DNA of 18,128 nt from Thermoanaerobaculales bacterium (GCA_025456385.1 JALOKS010000045.1:1-18128); one strand, 5' to 3'. Shown: positions 7,744-14,889, counted from the first letter of the stretch. Numbers and translations: made by a program. Notes: a model not told the origin generated them from the letters alone.

Positions 7744-8121
7744 TCAGAGCCCGGTGCGCAGGCCGAGGTCGGCCGTGAGCTCGGCCGCGAGGTTGCTGAC
7801 GCGGAGCTCGCCGGCGCCGAGCGCCCTCAGATCGGCGGCGAGCAGCGCCAGCCAGCGCTGCACGGCCGCGGTTCGCTCGACCGGTGCGCGGTCCCAGAGC
7901 CGCACCGAAGTCTCGCCGTGCGCGTGGGCGATCACCGCCACCGGGTGGAGGGGGCGTGAGTGCTCGACGACCACCCCCTCGACGAGCACCGCTGCGCCGT
8001 CGCCGCGACGCCAGGACTCCGTGGTCTTGAGCACCGCCGTACCGAAGCGGCGGACCTCGCGCGGCAGCTCGGCGGCAACGCGTTCCAGGTCGACTGCGCG
8101 CTCGAGAATGAGGTGCGGCAT
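7744..8121 (-). CDS. Small protein, possibly CHMI-like tautomerase superfamily
   Basis: This 125-residue protein begins MPHLILE. That resembles the start of 5-carboxymethyl-2-hydroxymuconate isomerase (about 126 residues), whose Pro2 becomes the catalytic N-terminal proline after Met removal. The central strand (PVAVIAHAHG) followed by a helix (PVERTAAVQRWLALLAADL) also fits the second half of that fold. Beyond this, identity is weak and no aromatic-degradation genes are nearby, so the reaction is uncertain. The start at 8121 has a good ribosome binding site (GGAGGTT at 8129-8135, minus strand) and a TATACT about 60 nt upstream. It shares a divergent promoter region with comF. Confidence 0.6.
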   Translation of the reverse strand: MPHLILERAVDLERVAAELPREVRRFGTAVLKTTESWRRGDGAAVLVEGVVVEHSRPLHPVAVIAHAHGETSVRLWDRAPVERTAAVQRWLALLAADLRALGAGELRVSNLAAELTADLGLRTGL

Positions 8122-8182
8122 CGCGCTGAACCTCCGTCGCTGGGGACCCGGCGCACCCGGTGCGGCCGCGCAGCCCGGAGGC

Positions 8183-8188
8183 AGTATA
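8183..8188 (-). promoter_or_regulatory. Putative -10 element for the CHMI-like gene
   Basis: TATACT on the minus strand gives a leader of about 55 nt that carries the GGAGGTT ribosome binding site at 8129-8135. Confidence 0.4.
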
Positions 8189-8218
8189 GAAGGTCCGCGG
8201 CCGGGCCGAATCCTCTGC

Positions 8219-8224
8219 TACCAT
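8219..8224 (+). promoter_or_regulatory. Putative extended -10 element for comF
   Basis: TGC-TACCAT is followed by seven bases and then an in-frame GTG at 8232. The same nine-base extended form occurs before the M16-like gene, and TGC-TACAAT occurs before cysteine synthase. The ATG at 8223 overlaps the hexamer, so it is unlikely to be the start. Confidence 0.45.
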
Positions 8225-8231
8225 GCCTGCC

Positions 8232-8960
8232 GTGCGCGCGCTGATGGGGGGCCCGGCGGAACGTGTGGTCGAGGCGTTGCTGCCTGGCCTCTGCCCGTGC
8301 TGCGGGCAGCCCATGGGTGGTGCCGAGCGCGGTCTCTGCGGCGGCTGCCAGGCGGTCCTGGTCCCGCTCCGCGGTGCGGCCTGCCCACGCTGCGGCGCCC
8401 CGGCCGACAGCGGCGAGGAGCCCTGTGTCGAGTGCCGGAGGGCGCCGCCGCCGCAGCTCGGGGCGGTGGTCTGGGGCGAGCACGCCGACACCCTGCGGGC
8501 GGCGCTGCTGGCCCTCAAGCACGGGCGGCGCGACGAGCTCGCGCGCCCGCTCGGCTCGCGTCTCGCGGCCGTGGTCGCCGCTGCCGGCTGGGCGGACGCG
8601 GTGGAGCTCGTGACCTGGGTGCCGTCGCACCCGCTGCGTCGGCTGGCGCGACCCTGGTGCGCGGCGGAGCTGCTCGCGCGGGAGGTCGCCCGCGGCCTCG
8701 CTCGGCCGGCCCGCCGGCTGCTGGTTCGCCGCGGGCTCGGCCGCCAGGCCGGTCGCACGCGAGCCCGCCGGCTGCTCCTGTCGGCCTCGAGCTTTCGGGT
8801 CCGCCGCATCCGCGGCACGCCGACCGTGCTGCTGGTCGACGACGTGACCACCACCGGCACGACCTTGCAGCGGGCGGCCGCGGCGCTGACCGCGGCGGGG
8901 GCCCGCGCCGTCTTCGTCGCCTGTCTCGCGCGCACGCCCGATCCGAGGAGCATGACATGA
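8232..8960 (+). CDS. comF: ComF family phosphoribosyltransferase-like protein
   Basis: This protein of about 242 residues has the ComF layout. The N-terminal zinc region carries four CxxC pairs (about C21/C24, C36/C39, C51/C54, C65/C68). The C-terminal type I phosphoribosyltransferase domain has the PRPP loop VLLVDDVTTTGTTL near residues 203-216. ComF proteins act in DNA uptake during natural transformation and in related DNA handling; the enzymatic substrate is unknown. The GTG at 8232 is preferred because an extended -10 element covers the ATG at 8223; using 8223 adds three residues. No ribosome binding site precedes either start. The stop codon overlaps the next gene's start (ATGA at 8957-8960), so translation of proline dehydrogenase is probably coupled. 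No other competence genes are in view. Confidence 0.88.
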   Translation: MRALMGGPAERVVEALLPGLCPCCGQPMGGAERGLCGGCQAVLVPLRGAACPRCGAPADSGEEPCVECRRAPPPQLGAVVWGEHADTLRAALLALKHGRRDELARPLGSRLAAVVAAAGWADAVELVTWVPSHPLRRLARPWCAAELLAREVARGLARPARRLLVRRGLGRQAGRTRARRLLLSASSFRVRRIRGTPTVLLVDDVTTTGTTLQRAAAALTAAGARAVFVACLARTPDPRSMT

Positions 8961-9859
8961 GCGTTTTCGACTCCATGATCAAGTACGGTATGCCGCTGAT
9001 TCCGAAACCGATCGTCGGCCGCGTCGCCCAGCGCTACGTCGCCGGCGAGACGATGGACGACGCCGTCCGCACCCTGCGCGCCCTCAACGCGGAGGGCGCG
9101 ATGGGCACGGTCGACGTCCTCGGCGAGGAGGTCCAGGAGCGCTCCCGCGCTGCGGCGGCCGTCGGGCAGTACCTCGCCCTGATCGACCGCATCCAGGCCG
9201 AGGGCGTGGACGCCAACATCTCGATCAAGCCGACCATGCTCGGCCTCAAGATCGACGAGGCGCTGTGCGCGGACAACGTCGGGACGATCGTCGCCAAGGC
9301 GTCCGAGCACGGCAACTTCGTCCGCATCGACATGGAGGACCACAGCTGCACCGATGCCACCCTGCGGCTCTACCGCACCGTCCACGCGGCGCGTCCCCGC
9401 GCGGTCGGGGTGGTTCTGCAGGCCTACCTCCACCGCACGCTCGGCGACATCCGCGGCCTCCTGCCGCTCGCGCCCAACATCCGCGTCTGCAAGGGCATCT
9501 ACCGCGAGCCGAGAGCAATCTCCTGGCACGACTTCGAGACCGTCCGCGCCAACTTCGTGGCCGCGGTCGACCGGCTGCTGACGGCGGGGGCCTACGTCGG
9601 CATCGCCACCCACGACCCCTACCTCGTGTGCGCCGCCATGGCGACAGTGGATCGGCTCGGGCTCGACCCCTCCCGCTACGAGTTCCAGATGCTGCTGGGC
9701 GTCGACCCCGAGCTGCGTCGCATCATCCTCGCAACTGGCCACCGCTTGCGGGTCTATGTGCCCTTCGGGCGCGACTGGTACCCCTACTCGATGCGCCGCC
9801 TGCGCGAAAACCCAACGGTCGCGCGCCACGTCATGCGCGCGATGCTCCCCTGGCGCTGA
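8957..9859 (+). CDS. Proline dehydrogenase (monofunctional, PutA PRODH-like)
   Basis: This 300-residue enzyme would oxidise proline to pyrroline-5-carboxylate using FAD, in the (beta/alpha)8 PRODH fold. Visible motifs are ISIKPTMLG (88-96), DMED (125-128), QAYL (155-158), VCKGIYRE (177-184), ATHD (217-220), YEFQMLLG (241-248), and the C-terminal YVPFGRDWYPYSMRRLREN (267-285) with the paired Arg that bind proline carboxylate. The length matches the short monofunctional enzymes, without the P5C dehydrogenase domain of PutA, so that step must be encoded elsewhere. The ATG at 8957 overlaps the comF stop by four bases, with a GAGGAG site at 8945-8950. Coupling to comF has no obvious metabolic logic. 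Confidence 0.93.
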   Translation: MSVFDSMIKYGMPLIPKPIVGRVAQRYVAGETMDDAVRTLRALNAEGAMGTVDVLGEEVQERSRAAAAVGQYLALIDRIQAEGVDANISIKPTMLGLKIDEALCADNVGTIVAKASEHGNFVRIDMEDHSCTDATLRLYRTVHAARPRAVGVVLQAYLHRTLGDIRGLLPLAPNIRVCKGIYREPRAISWHDFETVRANFVAAVDRLLTAGAYVGIATHDPYLVCAAMATVDRLGLDPSRYEFQMLLGVDPELRRIILATGHRLRVYVPFGRDWYPYSMRRLRENPTVARHVMRAMLPWR

Positions 9860-9880
9860 CGGCGGCGGCCGCTGCCGACA

Positions 9881-9909
9881 TTGAGGGCTCGCGCGAAACC
9901 GGGTATGCT
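9881..9909 (+). promoter_or_regulatory. Putative sigma-70-type promoter for the TPR protein gene
   Basis: TTGAGG (9881-9886), a 17-nt spacer and TATGCT (9904-9909) form the best -35/-10 pair in the window. The predicted leader is about 27 nt and contains a GGGGGT ribosome binding site just before the ATG at 9943. Confidence 0.5.
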
Positions 9910-9942
9910 GCAGCCGCGCGCTCTCGCGCGTCGGGGGTCATC

Positions 9943-10881
9943 ATGCGGACGCCTACCACCACGTTTTTCCTGTCGCTCGTCGCTCTCGCGGCGTGGGCCG
10001 GCGTGGCTCTCGCCGGCTCACAGGCGCGCATCGCGGGCCGCGTCACCGACAGCTCCGGTAAAGCCGTCGGCGGCGCCAGGATCGTCATCACCAGCGCCGA
10101 CGTGGCGGCCTTCGAGAAGACCATGGAGACCGACCGCGACGGCGAGTTCAAGGTGCTGATCCTGGACGCGACGCGGCGCTACCTCCTGCGCGTCGAGGCC
10201 AAGGGCTACCAGACCCAGGAGCGGCCGTTCAAGGTCGGGGTGGGCACCACCGACACCTTCTTCGAGTTCTCGCTGAGCTCGGTCAAGGAGGCCGAGGCCG
10301 CGTCCACCATGGAGGTCCTCGAGCAGCCCGGCTACCGGGAGATGGGCGAGGGGCGGACCCTCTACGCAGCCGGCAACAAGGAAGCGGCTCTCGCCAAGTT
10401 CGAGGCCGCAGCGGCGGCGAAGCCGGACCTGGTGCCGGCTCTCGCCGCGGTCGCCGAGGTCCGTTTCGAGCTCGGCGACGCGGCCGGGGCGCTGGCTGCC
10501 GCCCGCACCTGCCTCGAGGTCGACGGGGAATCGGCCGACTGCCTCGCAACCGCCGCCAATGCCGCCGGCGTGCTCGGCGACGAGCCCGCCCGTGCCGGCT
10601 TCCTCGCCAGGTACCAGGAGATCAACCCGGAGGACCCCGCGCTGCTCTACAACAGCGCCGCGGTGTTCCTCAACAAGCTCGATGACGAGGGGGCGCGGCC
10701 GCTCCTCGAGAAGTGCCTCGAGGTCGACCCCGGCTTCGCTCCCTGCAACTTCGAGTACGGCATGATGCTGCTGCGGACCGGCGACCTCGAGGGCGCGAAG
10801 AGGCACCTCGAGAAGTACCTCGAGGTGGCCCCCGAGGGAGCCGAGGCCGCGACCGCCCGCGAGACCTTGAAGTACCTCTGA
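9943..10881 (+). CDS. Exported CarboxypepD_reg-like and TPR repeat protein
   Basis: This 312-residue protein begins with a signal peptide (MRTPTTTFFLSLVALAAWAG, ending near VALAG). A carboxypeptidase regulatory-like beta-sandwich follows at about residues 28-105. It contains IAGRVTDSSGKAVGGARIVI and the DGEFKVLILDATRRYLLRV strand pattern. Residues about 120-312 are tetratricopeptide repeats in 34-residue steps, ending in a clear pair around PALLYNSAAVFL and FEYGMMLLRTGDLEGAKRHL. It is likely periplasmic or on the cell surface and likely mediates protein contacts; no enzymatic motif is seen. The ATG at 9943 is supported by the signal peptide, GGGGGT site and the promoter. The upstream open frame overlaps proline dehydrogenase and is not real. 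This combination is common in Acidobacteriota. Confidence 0.85.
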   Translation: MRTPTTTFFLSLVALAAWAGVALAGSQARIAGRVTDSSGKAVGGARIVITSADVAAFEKTMETDRDGEFKVLILDATRRYLLRVEAKGYQTQERPFKVGVGTTDTFFEFSLSSVKEAEAASTMEVLEQPGYREMGEGRTLYAAGNKEAALAKFEAAAAAKPDLVPALAAVAEVRFELGDAAGALAAARTCLEVDGESADCLATAANAAGVLGDEPARAGFLARYQEINPEDPALLYNSAAVFLNKLDDEGARPLLEKCLEVDPGFAPCNFEYGMMLLRTGDLEGAKRHLEKYLEVAPEGAEAATARETLKYL

Positions 10882-11017
10882 GGCGCTCGGCGGGCCCTCG
10901 AAGCGCCGGGCGGGCGGGATCGTCCCCGAGGGGGGATCCGGCGCCGCCGATCGGCAGCTCGTGAAGGGCCGCCCCCCGGAGATGCGACTCCCGGTCAAGG
11001 ACCGAAGGAACGGGCCC

Positions 11018-11353
11018 TCAGCGCTCGGCCGCCGGGCGGCGGCGGCGGCGTGACCGCAGCTCCTCCTCCTTGAACATGAACTTGATCGACTGCTTGAAGA
11101 GGAGGAGGTTCGGCGCGTCGACCCGGTTCAGCTTGATGCAGGTCTTGTCGTACCACTCGATCCAGCCGCGCAGCTCGGTGCCGTCGGTCAGCACCACCAC
11201 CATCGCGGTCCGGTTCTGCATCTGCTTGAGGTAGTAGAAGCTCTCGGCATTGGTCTGCTCTGCGGGCGCCTGCTTGCGGCGGCTGGTGCTCCGCGCGGGG
11301 TACTTGTCCATCAGCTCGTTCATCGACGGGCGGATCAGCTTGCGGTCTGACAT
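11018..11353 (-). CDS. hfq: Hfq-like Sm-fold RNA-binding protein with N-terminal extension
   Basis: This 111-residue protein carries an Sm fold at about residues 36-96: AESFYYLKQMQNRTAMVVVL, then GTELRGWIEWYDK and the Sm2-like strand LLLFKQSIKFMFK. This matches Hfq, which pairs small RNAs with mRNAs. The Sm2 signature YKH reads FKQ here (K87, Q88). An extension of about 35 residues (MSDRKLIRPSMNELMDKYP and onward) precedes the fold, and an Arg cluster (about 100-106) follows it. Both are features I associate with acidobacterial Hfq-like proteins. The ATG at 11353 was chosen for its GAGGAG site six bases upstream; the frame extends to 11425 without homology. It lies 117 bases after ricT, with a possible promoter of its own in the gap. 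Confidence 0.8.
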   Translation of the reverse strand: MSDRKLIRPSMNELMDKYPARSTSRRKQAPAEQTNAESFYYLKQMQNRTAMVVVLTDGTELRGWIEWYDKTCIKLNRVDAPNLLLFKQSIKFMFKEEELRSRRRRRPAAER

Positions 11354-11425
11354 GAAGCACTCCTCACGCCCCATGCTGTGCGGCGAAGGAATCCGAACGC
11401 ATGAAGTCTTCAGGTTCTGCCCCAC

Positions 11426-11454
11426 AGAGTACCAGAAACCGATCGCGCTGTCTC
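11426..11454 (-). promoter_or_regulatory. Putative promoter for hfq-like gene
   Basis: On the minus strand GAGACA (11454-11449), a 17-nt spacer and TACTCT (11431-11426) could drive hfq with a leader of about 65 nt. It lies in the gap after ricT. Confidence 0.35.
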
Positions 11455-11470
11455 CCGGGCGCAGCCGATC

Positions 11471-12166
11471 TCAGCCACGGTCGCGCGGCGAGTCGGGGTA
11501 CTGGTCCACCTCGTGGGCCAGGCAGCACATGAGGCGCCCGCACATGCCCGAGATCTTGCTCGGGTTGAGGCTCAGGTTCTGGCGCTTGGCCATCCGCACC
11601 GTCACCGAGTGGAAGCGCTCCATGAAGGTCGTGCAGCACAGGCAGCGGCCGCAGGGGCCGAGGCCGCCACACAGCCGCGCGCCATCCCGCACCCCGAGCG
11701 ACCGCATCTCGATGCGGCGGCGGAAGCGCCGACCGAGGTCGCGCTGCAGGGGACGGAAGTCGATCCTCTTCTCGGCCGAGAAGTACACCACCGCCTTGCG
11801 GCCCGACAGCGGCAGCCGGACCTTGAACGGGTGGAGGTCGAGCTCGAGCTCGCGGGTGCGGCGCCTCAGGAAGCGCTCGATCTCGCGCTCGAGGTGAAAG
11901 GTATCTTCGTGCCGCTTCTCGTCCTCGGCAGTCGCCCGGCGCACCACCTTCGCGCCCTGGCGCCGCGGGAGCTTGAAGTTCGTCGGCGAGAAAACCGTGA
12001 CCCGGCCAAGGAAGCTCCCGTCCGCGGTCTCGACGACGATGGACTCGCCGTGGTGGAGGCTGAGGTCGCCGGCGTGGCAGGCCAGCGGCGGCAGGTCCGG
12101 GTCGACCATGACCGGCACCCAGTCGTCCTTCGCCGGAACCACCGGCCAGGGGACGAGCTCGAGCAT
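11471..12166 (-). CDS. ricT: PSP1/RicT (YaaT) family protein
   Basis: This 231-residue protein has the PSP1 C-terminal domain. In Bacillus subtilis, RicT works with RicA and RicF in a complex bearing iron-sulfur clusters that assists RNase Y in mRNA maturation. The cluster-binding cysteines are intact: RLCGGLGPCGRCLCC (C166, C172, C175, C177, C178) and GMCGRLMCC (C209, C214, C215). The middle GRKAVVYFSAEKRIDFRPLQRDL (123-145) is the family signature. The ATG at 12166 overlaps the purE-like stop by one base (TGATG), with GAGGGG just upstream, so translation is coupled. The Hfq-like gene next door suggests a local RNA-metabolism theme. Whether RicA and RicF partners exist here cannot be seen. 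Confidence 0.9.
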   Translation of the reverse strand: MLELVPWPVVPAKDDWVPVMVDPDLPPLACHAGDLSLHHGESIVVETADGSFLGRVTVFSPTNFKLPRRQGAKVVRRATAEDEKRHEDTFHLEREIERFLRRRTRELELDLHPFKVRLPLSGRKAVVYFSAEKRIDFRPLQRDLGRRFRRRIEMRSLGVRDGARLCGGLGPCGRCLCCTTFMERFHSVTVRMAKRQNLSLNPSKISGMCGRLMCCLAHEVDQYPDSPRDRG

Positions 12167-12531
12167 CAGTTCTTCCCCTCGTCGCCCCGCTGGGCCGCGA
12201 GCTCGCGGTCGGCCGTCAGCACCTTGGCGGCGCCGGCCCGCCGCGCCTCGGCCAGGGCCTGGGCGACCGCCGGCCGCTCCGCGGCGATGATCTGAGCCGC
12301 GAAGTAGGCCGCGTTCGCCGCCCCTGCCGGACCGACCGCGAAGGTCGCCACCGGAACCCCCGAAGGCATCTGCACGGTTGCGAGCAAGGCGTCGACGCCG
12401 TCGAGCACGCCGCCCGGCAGCGGCACGCCGAGCACCGGCCGCAGCGTCAGGCCGGCGACGAAGCCGGCGAGGTGCGCCGCCATGCCCTCGGCCGCGCCCT
12501 GGAGGTGCTTCCAGTCGCTCGCCGAGCCCAT
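12166..12531 (-). CDS. purE: PurE-like protein missing the catalytic segment
   Basis: PurE (N5-CAIR mutase) normally has about 160 residues; this frame gives 121. The start MGSASDWKHLQGAAEGM matches the PurE MGSxSDW motif. It then jumps directly to AAHLAGFVAG, which corresponds to AAHLPGMVA some 42 residues later in E. coli or Thermotoga PurE. The missing piece normally holds the second beta-strand, the SAHRTP motif with the catalytic His, and most of the AGAGG loop. Everything after the gap (VLGVPLP, DALLATVQMPSGVPVAT, AANAAYFAAQI) aligns well and in frame. The first strand (PEVLLL) lies upstream of the ATG, so a CTG start at 12540 or 12558 is possible. It overlaps the purD end region and the ricT start. 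As read, it should not catalyse the mutase step. Confidence 0.85.
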   Translation of the reverse strand: MGSASDWKHLQGAAEGMAAHLAGFVAGLTLRPVLGVPLPGGVLDGVDALLATVQMPSGVPVATFAVGPAGAANAAYFAAQIIAAERPAVAQALAEARRAGAAKVLTADRELAAQRGDEGKN

Positions 12532-12544
12532 CAGCAGCAGGACC

Positions 12545-13843
12545 TCAGGCGCGCTCAGCGGAGGCCCCCAGGCTTTCGAGGGTGTCGCGACCGATATCGG
12601 GTCGGTACCACTTGCCCGTGAAGTCGATCCGCTCGACGCCCGCGTAGGCGGTCCCGAGCGCTTCGTCGAGGGTCGAGCCGCGGCCGCAGACCGACAGCAC
12701 CCTGCCGCCGGCGGTGACCAGCGTGCCGTCCTCGCGGAGCTTGGTGCCCGCGTGGTAGACCGTCACCCCGGCCAGCGCCATGGCGTCGTCGACGCCCGTG
12801 ATCTGGTCGCCGCGGCGGGGGCTGCCCGGGTAGCCCTCGGCCGCGACCACGATGCAGGCCACGGCCTCCTTGCGCCACTGCATGCTCGCCGTCTGCAGGG
12901 CGCCGTCGGCGGCGTCACGGGCGACCGCGGCGAAGTTGTCGTCCAGCCGCAGGAAGATGGCCTGGGTCTCGGGATCGCCGAGGCGACAGTTGAACTCGAG
13001 AACCCGCGGGCCGGCCGCGGTCATCATCAGGCCCGCGTAGAGGACCCCGCGGTACTCCCGGCCCTCCGCCGCCATCCCGGCGACCGCCGGCCGGACCACC
13101 GAGTTGAGGATCAGGCGGCTGGTTCCCGGCGGGATCACGAGCGCCGGCGAGTGGGCGCCCATGCCGCCGGTGTTCGGCCCCTGGTCACCTTCGTGGGCGC
13201 GCTTGTAGTCGTGGGAGGTGGCGATCGGCACCACCCGGGTGCCGTCCGTGATCGCCATGTAGGAGACCTCCTCCCCGCTCAGGCACTCCTCCACCAGGAC
13301 CTTGTCGCCGGCGTCGCCGAATCGCCGCTGGACGAAGAAGACCTCGATCGCCTGCGCGAGCTCGTCCTCGCTGCGGACCATCAGCACGCCCTTGCCCGAG
13401 GCCAGGCCGTCGGCCTTGAAGACCACCGGCAGCCCGAGCTCGCGAGCTGCCGCCGCCGCCTCGTCAGCGGAGCGGGCGCAGCGGGAGTCGGCGGTCGGGA
13501 TGCCGTGACGGCGGCAGAAGTCCTTGGCGAAGACCTTGCTCGACTCGAGCATCGCGGCGTCGCGGCGCGGGCCGAAGAGGCGCAGTCCGCGGCGCGCGAA
13601 CTCGTCGCCGATGCCGAGGGCGAGCGGCAGCTCGGGGCCGACGATCGTGACGTCGACCTTGAGGTCGGCCGCGGCCTCCGCGACGCTGGGCAGGTCGTCA
13701 GCCGCCACCGGCAGGCAGTCCGCCGCGCGGGCGATGCCGGGGTTGCCGGGCGCCGCGTACACCTCGCTGACGCCCTCGGAGCGGCGCAGGGCGTGGACGA
13801 CGGCATGCTCGCGGGCGCCGGAGCCGAGGACCAGAACCCGCAC
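12545..13843 (-). CDS. purD: Phosphoribosylamine-glycine ligase (GAR synthetase)
   Basis: This 432-residue ATP-grasp enzyme makes glycinamide ribonucleotide from phosphoribosylamine, glycine and ATP in purine synthesis. It aligns along its full length with E. coli PurD: VLVLGSGAREHA at the N-terminus, TIVGPELPL, VVFKADGLASGKGV (ATP-binding loop), GPNTGGMGAHSPA, VLEFNCRLGDPETQ (metal-binding), and the C-terminal YHAGTKLREDG. No key segment is missing. The GTG at 13843 starts exactly at the conserved N-terminal strand and lies four bases after the pta stop, with GAGG in the gap. The longer frame to 14326 is antisense noise within pta. Other purine genes are not in view except the defective purE-like gene that follows. 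Confidence 0.97.
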   Translation of the reverse strand: MRVLVLGSGAREHAVVHALRRSEGVSEVYAAPGNPGIARAADCLPVAADDLPSVAEAAADLKVDVTIVGPELPLALGIGDEFARRGLRLFGPRRDAAMLESSKVFAKDFCRRHGIPTADSRCARSADEAAAAARELGLPVVFKADGLASGKGVLMVRSEDELAQAIEVFFVQRRFGDAGDKVLVEECLSGEEVSYMAITDGTRVVPIATSHDYKRAHEGDQGPNTGGMGAHSPALVIPPGTSRLILNSVVRPAVAGMAAEGREYRGVLYAGLMMTAAGPRVLEFNCRLGDPETQAIFLRLDDNFAAVARDAADGALQTASMQWRKEAVACIVVAAEGYPGSPRRGDQITGVDDAMALAGVTVYHAGTKLREDGTLVTAGGRVLSVCGRGSTLDEALGTAYAGVERIDFTGKWYRPDIGRDTLESLGASAERA

Positions 13844-13847
13844 CGCC

Positions 13848-14837
13848 TCAGCCCTTCGCCTGCAGCAGGCTGAGCAGGCTCGTCTGCACGACATCGGCCG
13901 CGGAGCAGCCGCGGCTGAGGTCGTTGGCGGGCTTGGCGAGGCCCTGCATGAGCGGCCCGAGCGCCCGCGCGCCACCGAGCCGCTCGACCGCCTTGTAGCA
14001 GATGTTGCCGGCGTTGAGGTCGGGGAACACGAGGACGTTGGCGCGGCCGGCGACCGCCGAACCCGGCGCCTTGCGCTCGCCGATCCTCGGGACCAGCGCG
14101 GCGTCGAGCTGCAGCTCGGTGTCGAAGACGAAGTCGGGGCGGCGGCGCTCGAGCTCGGCGCCCGCCGCCTTGACCTTGTCGACGAGGGCGTGGGCCGCCG
14201 AGCCCTTGGTCGAGAACGACAGCAGGGCGACCCTCGGCTCGCCGCCGACGATCGAGCGGAAGGTGGCGGCGGCGCCCATCGCGATCTCGGCAAGCTGCAC
14301 CGGATCGGGGTCGGGCAGCACTGCACAGTCGGCGAACACCATGACCCCGCCGTCGCCCCACGAGGGATCGGGGTGGACCATGACGAAGGCCGAGGACACG
14401 GTCTTCAGGCCCGTGCCGGGGCCGATGCAGTGGAGGGCCGCGCGCACGGTGTCGGCGGTGGTGCGCACCGCGCCGCCTACCGAGGCGTCGGCCGCCCCGG
14501 TGGCGACCAGGAGCGAGGCGAAGTAGAGCGGGTCCGTCACCGCGGCATCGGCCATCGCGGGAGTCATGCCCTTGGCCGCCCGGCGCGCCAAGAGGAGCTC
14601 CACGAGGGCCGCGCGACGGGGGTCGTTCGCGGGATCGACGACCTCGACGCCGGCCGCCTCGAGCTCGACGTGGGCGCTCCCCCGCTCGGCGCTCGGGCAG
14701 AGGAGAGTGACCTGACAGAGGCGGCGCGCCGCGAGCTCCGCTGCGGCCTCGACGATGCGCGGATCGTGCCCCTCCGCGAGCGCCACCCGTCCCGAAACTG
14801 CAGCCGCACGATCGACAAGCCGAGCGAGAAAATCCAC
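13848..14837 (-). CDS. pta: Phosphate acetyltransferase
   Basis: This 329-residue enzyme interconverts acetyl-CoA and acetyl phosphate. It has the single-domain Pta length, without the N-terminal DRTGG/P-loop extension of enterobacterial Pta. Family features seen are VALAEGHDPRIVEAA near the N-terminus, DPLYFASLLV, the CoA-region GPGTGLKTVSSAFVM, FADCAVLPDPD, VALLSFSTKGSA, ELQLDAALVP, and the end strand VFPDLNAGNICYKAVERLGG. A related phosphate butyryltransferase is less likely given the residue pattern. The GTG at 14837 has a strong GGGGGAGGAG site and a TACAAT -10 on the minus strand. It is the first gene of the pta-purD-purE-ricT run, which is tightly spaced. No acetate kinase gene is seen nearby. 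Confidence 0.92.
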   Translation of the reverse strand: MDFLARLVDRAAAVSGRVALAEGHDPRIVEAAAELAARRLCQVTLLCPSAERGSAHVELEAAGVEVVDPANDPRRAALVELLLARRAAKGMTPAMADAAVTDPLYFASLLVATGAADASVGGAVRTTADTVRAALHCIGPGTGLKTVSSAFVMVHPDPSWGDGGVMVFADCAVLPDPDPVQLAEIAMGAAATFRSIVGGEPRVALLSFSTKGSAAHALVDKVKAAGAELERRRPDFVFDTELQLDAALVPRIGERKAPGSAVAGRANVLVFPDLNAGNICYKAVERLGGARALGPLMQGLAKPANDLSRGCSAADVVQTSLLSLLQAKG

Positions 14838-14856
14838 AGCTCCTCCCCCGGCAGGT

Positions 14857-14862
14857 ATTGTA
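14857..14862 (-). promoter_or_regulatory. Putative -10 element for the pta operon
   Basis: TACAAT on the minus strand lies 19 nt before the GTG at 14837. The short leader carries the GGGGGAGGAG ribosome binding site. It faces away from the cysteine synthase promoter 28 nt away. Confidence 0.4.
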
Positions 14863-14889
14863 ACCCAGAGGCCTCCGGCGGCCCATTGC

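Noticed and set aside
7190..9829. Minus-strand frame of about 879 codons
   Set aside because: Antisense to the 7142 gene, comF and proline dehydrogenase; no recognisable domain.
10882..10907. GGCGCT...AGCGCC inverted pair after the TPR gene, possible terminator
   Set aside because: The stem is 6 bases with a 14-base loop and no T run follows. The 136-base gap 10882-11017 shows nothing firmer.
12541..12564. Upstream CTG start for the PurE-like gene
   Set aside because: It would restore the first beta-strand (PEVLLL), but CTG starts are rare and GAGGTC fits the ATG at 12531 acceptably. Left as an alternative only.
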